Of a stretch of 37,996 nt of DNA, positions 23,752 through 30,290 are shown piece after piece (the stretch's first letter is position 1; every line of letters starts with the position of its first letter). Origin of the DNA: Caenispirillum bisanense (GTDB lineage: Bacteria; Pseudomonadota; Alphaproteobacteria; Reyranellales; Reyranellaceae). Under the pieces are notes generated by a model. That model searched no databases and was not told the DNA's origin. It saw only the letters and a program-made list of their open reading frames with translations. The DNA lies in contig CAMDVZ010000004.1 of the NCBI GenBank assembly GCA_945878895.1, positions 1-37,996 on the forward strand. Reading direction: 5' to 3'. Position numbers and translations under genes: made by a program.

Positions 23752-24553
23752 CCGCCCAGCCCTTCAACGCTTCCGAGCTCGGCGGATAGCGGTCCATCAC
23801 GCGGGCGTCGTGGCCGGGCACGACCATGTCGAGGCGGCCGTCGGCGAGCTTCTTGAGCTTGTCGTAGCCGGCCAGCATGTCGGCCACGTTGTAGACGATG
23901 GCGAAGAGTTTATCCTCCTCGACGCCCCAGTAGTAATGCGCGGCGTCCGAGGCCAGCACCAGCCAGCCATTGCGGGTCCACACGCGCACCGACTGGATGC
24001 CCGCGGTGTGGCCGCCGATGTGATGCACGCTGAGGCCGGGCACGAGTTCCTCGTCGCCGTCGTGGAACACCACGCGATCGCCGTAGAGATGGCGCACCAT
24101 GGCGACGACTTCCTCGACCTCGTAGGCATGCCGGAACGGCTTCTTCGCCATGTGCCGGCCGGTGGCGAAATTCATCTCCTTGTCCTGGAGATGGTAGCGG
24201 GCGTTGGGGAACATCGCCCAGCCACCGACATGGTCGTAGTGCAGATGCGTGACGATCACGTCCTCGACCTTGGCGGCGTCGACGCCGAGATCGGCCAGCG
24301 TCAGCGCCGGGCTGCGCATCAGCTTGCGGCCGCGCTTGCCGCCGACCTCCTCGCTGAAGCCGGTGTCGATCACGAAAGGCTTGCCGCCGATCAGCCGCTT
24401 GCCGTCCTCGCCGAGCGGAATCGCGACCCAGACGAAATAGTCCATGGGATGATCGCCGTCGTGCGGATCGGCCATGATCTGCACCTCGTAACCCTTGCGC
24501 GGCAGATGGCCATATTTGCAGGCATGGACTTCGTAGGTCGGCGGCTTGGTCAT
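23738..24553 (-). CDS. N-acyl homoserine lactonase family protein (metallo-beta-lactamase fold)
   Basis: This protein has 271 residues from the ATG at 24553, which has GGAGAG upstream. The HxHxDH zinc motif is THLHYDHVGG (His103, His105, Asp107, His108), and further ligands are in HHIGGHTAG, ASDAAHYY and VPGHD. This pattern and length match the AiiA/AttM lactonase group, which opens lactone rings including quorum-sensing acyl-homoserine lactones. No signal peptide is evident. It converges with and overlaps the ferredoxin reductase gene by 14 bases. No luxI/luxR gene is in the window, so it may act on other lactones; the SMP-30 lactonase gene is also nearby. Confidence 0.85.
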   Translation of the reverse strand: MTKPPTYEVHACKYGHLPRKGYEVQIMADPHDGDHPMDYFVWVAIPLGEDGKRLIGGKPFVIDTGFSEEVGGKRGRKLMRSPALTLADLGVDAAKVEDVIVTHLHYDHVGGWAMFPNARYHLQDKEMNFATGRHMAKKPFRHAYEVEEVVAMVRHLYGDRVVFHDGDEELVPGLSVHHIGGHTAGIQSVRVWTRNGWLVLASDAAHYYWGVEEDKLFAIVYNVADMLAGYDKLKKLADGRLDMVVPGHDARVMDRYPPSSEALKGWAVRLD

Positions 24554-24772
24554 GATCTCTCCGGGCTGTCGCATTCGTGGCGGCAATCATTGTCGAGGCG
24601 GCGGCGGCGGGCAACAGCGGCGTTCGGCACGGGCTGACGGGCGGACCGGAATGTGTTACGATTCATCCCATGATCGACATCGATCTCCTCGCGCGGCGAA
24701 TTCGGCGCCCGGCTCCCATGGGAGTCCGGGTCGCGCGCCTTTTCGCCTTTGAATCGTTCGAGGAATCCGTCG

Positions 24773-25045
24773 ATGTCCACCGCCGCCGCCCGGCCGGCTG
24801 AAGCCGAAACCCGCTCCCGCCATCGATTTTCGCTGCTGGCGGATCCAGCGCCCGACGTGTTGTCGCGCGCGCTGGCGTTTTTCGCCAAGCGCTGCGTGAC
24901 GCCCGCGTTGGTCCTCGCCCGCGTCGAGAACGACACCTTGCGCGTCGACATCGAGACCCGCGATCTCGACGACGAGGTCGCCGACCACGTCGCGCTGTGT
25001 CTGGCGCAGATCGTCGGCGTGCGCGAGGCCGGTCTGGACCGGTAA
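24773..25045 (+). CDS. Small ACT-like (IlvM/AHAS regulatory-subunit-like) hypothetical protein
   Basis: This 90-residue protein starts at ATG 24773, with GAGGAA about eight bases upstream. Residues 18-90 alternate strand and helix in a ferredoxin-like ACT pattern: HRFSLLADPAPDVLSRALAFFAKR, then a VLARVENDTLRVDIET strand pair, then a helix ending in a GVREAGL strand. This resembles the ACT domain of small acetohydroxyacid synthase subunits. There is no synthase gene next to it. It could be an amino acid sensor or a stand-alone regulator, but function is unknown. It ends three bases before the convergent HMG-CoA lyase stop. The resemblance is from pattern recognition, not a search. Confidence 0.6.
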   Translation: MSTAAARPAEAETRSRHRFSLLADPAPDVLSRALAFFAKRCVTPALVLARVENDTLRVDIETRDLDDEVADHVALCLAQIVGVREAGLDR

Positions 25046-25048
25046 CGC

Positions 25049-25972
25049 TCAGGCGGCGGCGCGGTCCGCCAGCGCGCGCTGGCGCGGCACGGTGCGCAGA
25101 TGGCCGCCGAGCGAGGCGCCGGGGATGGTGGCGAGTCCGTCGCAGGCGATCAGCAGGCGCGAGAGGTCGACGCCGGTCGCCACGCCCATGTTCTCGAACG
25201 CGAACACCAGATCCTCGGTCGCGGTGTTGCCGGTGGCGCCGGGCGCGAAGGGGCAGCCGCCGAGCCCCGCCGCCGAGGAGTCGAACACGCGGATGCCGGC
25301 TTGCCAGGCCGCCAGCGCGTTGGCGACGCCGAGGCCGTAGGTGTCGTGGCCGTGGAAGGCGAAGGTCAGCGATTCGTCGTCGAAACGCTCGACCGCACCC
25401 GTGCAGAGATCGGCGATCTGGTCGGGAAAAGCGCGGCCGGTCGAATCGCACAGGCCGATCTCGCAGAACGGCAGCAGCGACACGACCTTGTCGAGCACCC
25501 GGTAGACCTTGTCGGGCGCCGTGCGGCCCAAGGTCGGGCAATCGAACGAGGTCGCCAGGTTGAAACGCCAGTTGATCTCGAGGTCCGACAAGGCCTCGAC
25601 GGCGCGCGCGAAATCGGCCAGCGATTCATCGACCGTGCGGTTGACGTTGGACTTGTTGTGCCACTCGGACGCCGAGATCACCCAGACGATCTCGCGCACC
25701 CCGGCATCGACCGCGAGGCGGGCGCCCTTCTCGTTGGGCACCAGCACCGACAGGCGCGTGCCCGGTCGCGCGCCGATGGCCTTCACGACCTCGCGCGTGT
25801 CGGCGAGCTGCGGAATGGCTTTCGGGCTGACGAAGGAGCCGATCTCCATCCGCCGCAGGCCGGTGCCGAGCAGCGCCTGGACGTGCGCGATCTTCGTCGC
25901 CGTCGGGATGAAGGGGCCGATTGGCTGGAAGCCGTCGCGCGGCGCCACCTCGACGATCTGGACGTCGCTCAT
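25049..25972 (-). CDS. Hydroxymethylglutaryl-CoA lyase family protein
   Basis: This 307-residue TIM-barrel enzyme is of the DRE-metallolyase family. It has EVAPRDGFQ (Arg12, Asp13), metal-binding His207 and His209 in FHGHDTYG, and catalytic Cys240 in GLGGCPFAPGATGN with Asn249. It would split 3-hydroxy-3-methylglutaryl-CoA or a similar citramalyl-type CoA ester into acetyl-CoA and a keto acid. Its ATG overlaps the CoA-transferase stop by four bases (ATGA), so the two are translationally coupled: the transferase likely makes the CoA ester that this lyase splits. The true substrate may be another 3-hydroxy dicarboxylate. Confidence 0.9.
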   Translation of the reverse strand: MSDVQIVEVAPRDGFQPIGPFIPTATKIAHVQALLGTGLRRMEIGSFVSPKAIPQLADTREVVKAIGARPGTRLSVLVPNEKGARLAVDAGVREIVWVISASEWHNKSNVNRTVDESLADFARAVEALSDLEINWRFNLATSFDCPTLGRTAPDKVYRVLDKVVSLLPFCEIGLCDSTGRAFPDQIADLCTGAVERFDDESLTFAFHGHDTYGLGVANALAAWQAGIRVFDSSAAGLGGCPFAPGATGNTATEDLVFAFENMGVATGVDLSRLLIACDGLATIPGASLGGHLRTVPRQRALADRAAA

Positions 25973-27198
25973 ATCGCTTTCTCCTCGCGCAGCGTCTGGA
26001 TCTCGCCTGCGGCGAGTCCGAGCAGGCCGCCATAGATGTCGTCGTTGTGCGCTCCCACCGCCGGCCCCGGCCAGCGGATGGCGCCCGCGCCGCCCGGACC
26101 ATCGAAACGCGGCACGATGCCGGGATGCAGGACGGGTCCAAGCAGCGGATCCTCGACCCGGCGCACGAAATCGCGCGCCGCGAACTGCCGGTCCTCGGCC
26201 GCGTCCTTGACCGTGTAGACGCGCGAGGCGGGAATGTCGGCCACCGCCAGTTTCGCTTCCGCCTCGCCGACGTCGAGCGTGGCGACCCAGTCACCGATCA
26301 GGCCATCGAGTTCGCGGGCGTGGGCGCAGCGCGCGCCGTTGTCGCGGAAGCGGGCTTCGCTCGCGAGCGCCGGCGCGCCCATCAGCTCGCACAGTTTACG
26401 GAACAGCGGATCGGAGTTGGCCGCAATCAGGAGCCACGCGCCGTCGCGACTGCGGTACGCATTGCTCGGCGCGTTGGTCGGCAGCGTCGAACCGGTCGGC
26501 TGGCGCACGGTGCCCAGCGCGCCGTATTCGGTCAGGCAGCCTTCGAGCAGGCTGAAAACGGACTCCGTCAGGGCCGCGTCGACGCTCCGCCCGGAGCCAC
26601 CGAATCGCGCCTTGCGCCAGAGTGCCGCCATCAACCCGAACGCGGCATAGAGCGCCGTCACGCTGTCGCCCAGCGACACGCCCGTCCGCACCGGCGGCAG
26701 GTCGGTCATGCCCGGCGGATAGGCCGTCAGATGACGGATGCCGCCCATCGCCTCGCCGATCACGCCGAAGGCGGCGCGGTCGCGGTAGGGTCCGTCCTGG
26801 CCGAATCCTGAAATGTGCACGACCATCAGGTCGGGATTGGCCGAGCGCAACGTGTCGTCGTCGAAGCCCAGACGCGCCAGCTGGCCTGGCCGGAAATTCT
26901 CGATCACCGCGTCGCAGGCGCGCGCCAGATCGAGCACGATGTCCTTCGCGCGCGCGTGCTTGAGGTCGAGCGTGACGCAGCGCTTGTTGCGGCCATGCAC
27001 CGACCACCACAGCGACTCGCCGTTCAGCCGCTCGCCCCAGCCGCGCACCGGATCGCCCTTGCCCGGCGGCTCAATCTTGATCACGTCGGCACCGAGATCG
27101 GCCAGCAAGCGACCGCAGAAGGGTGCCGCCACGAAGTGCCCGATCTCCAGCACGCGCAGACCCGACAACGGTCCCGCGCTGCTCGCGGCGTCAGACAT
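25969..27198 (-). CDS. Family III CoA-transferase (CaiB/BaiF type)
   Basis: This protein has 409 residues from the ATG at 27198. LRVLEIGHFVAAPFCGRLLADLGADVIKIE is the usual N-terminus, VIENFRPG near 99 is conserved, and the catalytic Asp is probably Asp178 in SLGDSVTALYA. It transfers CoA between carboxylic acids through an acyl-aspartyl intermediate. An in-frame ATG at 27231 has GGAG six bases before it and would add 11 residues, but that site lies inside a long inverted repeat; the family N-terminus supports the shorter form. The gene overlaps the downstream HMG-CoA lyase gene. Together they suggest activation and cleavage of a dicarboxylic acid such as itaconate or a 3-hydroxy acid. Confidence 0.9.
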   Translation of the reverse strand: MSDAASSAGPLSGLRVLEIGHFVAAPFCGRLLADLGADVIKIEPPGKGDPVRGWGERLNGESLWWSVHGRNKRCVTLDLKHARAKDIVLDLARACDAVIENFRPGQLARLGFDDDTLRSANPDLMVVHISGFGQDGPYRDRAAFGVIGEAMGGIRHLTAYPPGMTDLPPVRTGVSLGDSVTALYAAFGLMAALWRKARFGGSGRSVDAALTESVFSLLEGCLTEYGALGTVRQPTGSTLPTNAPSNAYRSRDGAWLLIAANSDPLFRKLCELMGAPALASEARFRDNGARCAHARELDGLIGDWVATLDVGEAEAKLAVADIPASRVYTVKDAAEDRQFAARDFVRRVEDPLLGPVLHPGIVPRFDGPGGAGAIRWPGPAVGAHNDDIYGGLLGLAAGEIQTLREEKAI

Positions 27199-27227
27199 CG
27201 CAGGTGAATTGCATATGGCGCCGCCTT

Positions 27228-27423
27228 TCATTCCCCTCTCCCCCGTCATCGGGCCAGGGTATCTACCCATCTCCGTTCGCGCCGAAAATGCATTGTGCCG
27301 CAGCGACTTCTTCCCTTCCCCCGCCGGCGGGGGAAGGGGAGAAGATACTGCGGCGCAGGCTTTTCTCGGCTGGGGTCGAGATGTGTAGATGCCCTCGCGA
27401 AGACGGGGGAGAAGGGCATGAGA
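27228..27423. repeat. Long imperfect inverted repeat (about 98-bp arms)
   Basis: The two halves mirror around 27325/27326 (CCGCC-GGCGG). The left half, read as is, matches the reverse complement of the right half along its whole length, for example CTCTCCCCCGTC with the complement of GACGGGGGAGAAG, and CATCTAC-type and GCCGCAG segments in the same order. It fills most of the 262-base gap between the CoA-transferase and VOC genes and reaches the former's possible upstream start. It may be a dispersed hairpin element, or a folding leader for the CaiB message. Confidence 0.75.
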
Positions 27424-27493
27424 GGCAAAAATGGGCACCAGACGGATATCGGATTGCGCCGGTTGGAGTTCCCGCGCACACGCAATCGCCCTG

Positions 27494-27874
27494 TCAGACA
27501 TCGTAGGTCGAGACCTCGACCAGATTGCCGTCGGGGTCGCGGAAATAGATCGACCGGATCGGCCCCGTGGCGCCGCTGCGCACGACCGGGCCGACCTCGA
27601 TGGCGACGCCACGACTTTCGACGTGCGCCTGCATGTCGGCGAGCGGTCCCGCAGCGATCAAGCACAGATCGCCGGAGCCCGCGGTTGGCCGCAGCGCCAC
27701 CAGCTTCATGTCGCGGCCAACCTCGTGGAGATTGATCTTCTGCCGCCCGAAGCTAAGCGCCTTGCGCCCGTCGCCGAAGCTGATCTCGGCCATGCCGAGC
27801 ACCTCTACGTAGAAGGCGATCGAGGCGTCGATGCTGGCGACGGTCAGCACCAGATGGTCGAGGCGGTCGATCAT
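27494..27874 (-). CDS. VOC family (glyoxalase/bleomycin resistance fold) protein
   Basis: This 126-residue protein has the two beta-alpha-beta-beta-beta halves of the vicinal oxygen chelate fold. RLDHLVLTVASIDASIAFYVEVLGM at the start supplies a His ligand. HEVGR near 50 and FRDPDGNLVEVSTY at the end hold the other likely ligands (His50 and the Glu of LVEV). Members are metal-dependent isomerases, dioxygenases or lyases, or resistance proteins. It begins four bases after the TctC stop, so it is probably in the same transcript as the tctC and GST genes. The substrate cannot be told. Confidence 0.85.
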   Translation of the reverse strand: MIDRLDHLVLTVASIDASIAFYVEVLGMAEISFGDGRKALSFGRQKINLHEVGRDMKLVALRPTAGSGDLCLIAAGPLADMQAHVESRGVAIEVGPVVRSGATGPIRSIYFRDPDGNLVEVSTYDV

Positions 27875-27878
27875 CGCG

Positions 27879-28847
27879 TCATTCCAGCTTGATGCCGGCG
27901 TCGCGGATGGTCTTGCCCCAGAAGTCCACTTCCTTGACCACGAAAGCGCCGAACTCCGCCGGACTCCAGTCGTGGCCGAACAGCCCGAGATCGGCGAGCT
28001 TCGCTTTCATCTCGGACGAGGCCGCGATCTTGCGCATCGCGGCGTTGAGCTTGTCGACCAGTTCCTTCGGCGTGCCCGCCGGCGCGAACAGCGCGAACCA
28101 CGCTTCCAGCGTGAAGCCCGGCAGGCCGGCCTCCTCGGTCGTCGGCACGTCGGGGAACGACGGCAGCCGCTTGCCGCTCGCCAGCGCCAGGCCCTTGATG
28201 GCGCCGCTGCGCACGTGGGCGGCGATCGAGGGCGGCGTCACGACGAACACCTCGATCTGGCCCGCCAGCAGATCCTGCGAGGCCGGTCCGGAGCCCTTGT
28301 AGTGGACAGCCGTCAGGTCGAGCCCGGCTGCCTTGTTCAACATCACCGCGCCGATATGCGGAATGCTGCCCGGCCCGACCGTGGCGGCGTTGAGCTTGCC
28401 GGGATTGGCCTTGGCGTAGGCAATGAACGATTTCAGATCGGTCGGCGGCAGCTTTTTCGCGATGGTGATCAGGTGCGGCGCCATCGCGGCCATCGCGACC
28501 GGCGCGAAGTCCTTGATCGGGTGCCAGTTCAGATCCGGAATCAGCGCCGGATTGGCGACGTGCGTGCCGGAATACTGCATCAGCAACGTGTGGCCGTCGG
28601 GTTTGGCCCGCGCCGCCGCGAGCGTGGCGATGTTGCCGTTGCCGCCGCCCTTGTTGTCGATGAGAATCTGGCGGCCGATCTCGCGCGACAGCGGTTCCGC
28701 GAACAGCCGCGCCACGATGTCGGTACCGCCGCCGGGTGGTGCGGGAATCAGGATCGAGATCGGCTTGTCCTGCCAGGTCTGGGCGGCGACCGTGCCGATC
28801 CAGGACGTGGCGAGAAGGGCCGCCAGCGCGGCCATGGTCTTGCGCAT
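27879..28847 (-). CDS. Bug/TctC-family periplasmic substrate-binding protein
   Basis: This 322-residue protein has a signal peptide (MRKTMAALAALLATSWIGTVAA, likely cut near residue 22) and the tripartite tricarboxylate transporter receptor fold. PISILIPAPPGGGTDIVARL, LIDNKGGGNGNIA, AATVGPGSIPHIGAVML and PDVPTTEEAGLPGF are standard. It binds carboxylates in the periplasm. No TctA/TctB membrane genes are present, as is usual for orphan Bug proteins. GGAG six bases upstream supports the ATG at 28847. It lies between GST and VOC genes in a tight minus-strand run. Confidence 0.92.
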   Translation of the reverse strand: MRKTMAALAALLATSWIGTVAAQTWQDKPISILIPAPPGGGTDIVARLFAEPLSREIGRQILIDNKGGGNGNIATLAAARAKPDGHTLLMQYSGTHVANPALIPDLNWHPIKDFAPVAMAAMAPHLITIAKKLPPTDLKSFIAYAKANPGKLNAATVGPGSIPHIGAVMLNKAAGLDLTAVHYKGSGPASQDLLAGQIEVFVVTPPSIAAHVRSGAIKGLALASGKRLPSFPDVPTTEEAGLPGFTLEAWFALFAPAGTPKELVDKLNAAMRKIAASSEMKAKLADLGLFGHDWSPAEFGAFVVKEVDFWGKTIRDAGIKLE

Positions 28848-28879
28848 CGTGGTCTCCGTGTTCCGTTGGTTGCGCCCGA

Positions 28880-29509
28880 TCAGGTCATCGGCGGCATGAC
28901 GATCTTCGCGTAGGCCGGCCGCGTCGTCAGCCGGTCGTACCAGGCGCGCAGATTCGAAAGGTCGGGCAAGTCCTTGCGCTCGAACGACAGGTTGAACCAG
29001 CGGTACGCCATGGCACCGACCGGGATGTCGCCCATCGTGAATTGCGCGCCCGCCACGTAGCGCCGGTTGGCGAGATGGCCATCGAGCCGCTTCCACAGAT
29101 CGGCGGTCGCCACGCGCGCCTTCTCGATGGCGTCGAGGTCGCGCTTCTCCGGCGGCGTGCGCACGAGGCCCCAGAACAGGACCGTCATGCCGCCCTGGAT
29201 GGTGCTCAGCTTCCAGTCCATCCAGCGATCGGCCTCGCCGCGCGTTTTCGGATCGAGCGGCCACAGCGTGCCCTGGGCGTGGATCGACGCGAGGTAGCGC
29301 ACCACCGAATTCGATTCCCACAGCGTGTAGCCGTTGTCGTCGATGGTCGGCACGACGCCGTTGGGGTTCATCGCCCGGTACCAGGGCTGGTCGTTGCCGC
29401 CGAAGGCGCCGCCCACGTCGGTGCGCTCGTAGACGAGGCCGCATTCCTCGGCGCACCACAGCGCCTTCTGGACGTTGATCGAATTGGCCCGGCCATGGAT
29501 TTTCAACAT
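28880..29509 (-). CDS. Glutathione S-transferase family protein
   Basis: This 209-residue protein has an N-terminal thioredoxin fold (MLKIHGRANSINVQKALWCAEE, with a probable catalytic Ser10; NPNGVVPTIDDNGYTLWESNSVVRYL contains the cis-Pro and the Glu-Ser glutathione contact). An all-helical C-terminal domain follows (YVAGAQFTMGDIPVGAMAYRWF). It conjugates or reduces substrates with glutathione; the target is unknown. GGAGAAG upstream supports the ATG. It starts 13 bases after the exported unknown gene stops and 32 bases before the TctC start. Confidence 0.9.
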   Translation of the reverse strand: MLKIHGRANSINVQKALWCAEECGLVYERTDVGGAFGGNDQPWYRAMNPNGVVPTIDDNGYTLWESNSVVRYLASIHAQGTLWPLDPKTRGEADRWMDWKLSTIQGGMTVLFWGLVRTPPEKRDLDAIEKARVATADLWKRLDGHLANRRYVAGAQFTMGDIPVGAMAYRWFNLSFERKDLPDLSNLRAWYDRLTTRPAYAKIVMPPMT

Positions 29510-29522
29510 GTCGCTTCTCCGC

Positions 29523-30278
29523 TCACTCGCGCCGCCAGGCGCCGTCCCTGGGGACAAGACGATAGTCCTTCCGGCGACCCGCCAGCGTTTCCGCCACGAG
29601 GATCGCCCCGCCGTCGGACGCCCAGCCAAGGCGGTAGACGATGTCCGGGTTCTCGTCGGGCTTCCAGTCGACTTTATCGGGGACGGCCCGCTCCGGCGCA
29701 ATCGACGTCACCGACAATTCGCGGCCATTGAGCTGCTCGTCGCGGAAGCCGAAGGCGCGGCGCCGGTCGGGCGAGAAGACCGGTTCGGCCACGATCGACG
29801 TCATCGCGCCGGTCGTCGCCGAGATCAGCCAGTAGAACTCGAACTCGTTCATGGTCACGCGCACGGCGTAGTGGTTGGTCGCCGTCGGCGCGTCGACGAG
29901 GGCATGGAAGCGGTCGCCGTCGAGGAAGGCCGCGCCCGCGACGCCCTGGTCGAACAGCTTGAGCACCCGGCCGCCCGCCAGCGCCAACATCAACACGCCG
30001 CCGGAACGCGCGGCCGACATTGGCGGCGCGGCGGAAACCGACCGCAGGTGTCGCGCGTCCGCCTCCCACGACGTGCGTGACACCGGGGGTGTCGCCGCGC
30101 GGTCGACTTTCGCCAGATCCTTCGGTGTCGCCCACCCGAACGGATCACCCGGCTCGATCACGACGTTCGACACCACGGCTGCCCGTGGCGGCACCACGGT
30201 CCACGTCTCCTGCCCGTGGCCGCCAGCCGCCGGCACCGTCAGCAACAAGCAAACCAGCAGCGTTCGAACGAAAGACAT
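29523..30278 (-). CDS. Exported hypothetical protein downstream of polA
   Basis: This 251-residue protein has a Sec signal peptide (MSFVRTLLVCLLLTVPAAGG, likely cut near residue 20-23). I do not recognise the mature domain. It is strand-rich with motifs such as FHALVDAPTATNHYAVRVTMNEFEFYWLISATTG and VFSPDRRRAFGF that suggest a beta-propeller or lipocalin-like exported fold. It begins 12 bases after polA ends, so it may be carried on the polA transcript, and the GST gene follows 13 bases later. Function unknown. Confidence 0.75.
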   Translation of the reverse strand: MSFVRTLLVCLLLTVPAAGGHGQETWTVVPPRAAVVSNVVIEPGDPFGWATPKDLAKVDRAATPPVSRTSWEADARHLRSVSAAPPMSAARSGGVLMLALAGGRVLKLFDQGVAGAAFLDGDRFHALVDAPTATNHYAVRVTMNEFEFYWLISATTGAMTSIVAEPVFSPDRRRAFGFRDEQLNGRELSVTSIAPERAVPDKVDWKPDENPDIVYRLGWASDGGAILVAETLAGRRKDYRLVPRDGAWRRE

Positions 30279-30290
30279 ACGCCCGTTGCC

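Noticed and set aside
27246-27735. Several proline- and arginine-rich frames on both strands around 27300
   Set aside because: They are read-outs of the long inverted repeat, which explains why both strands give similar peptides.
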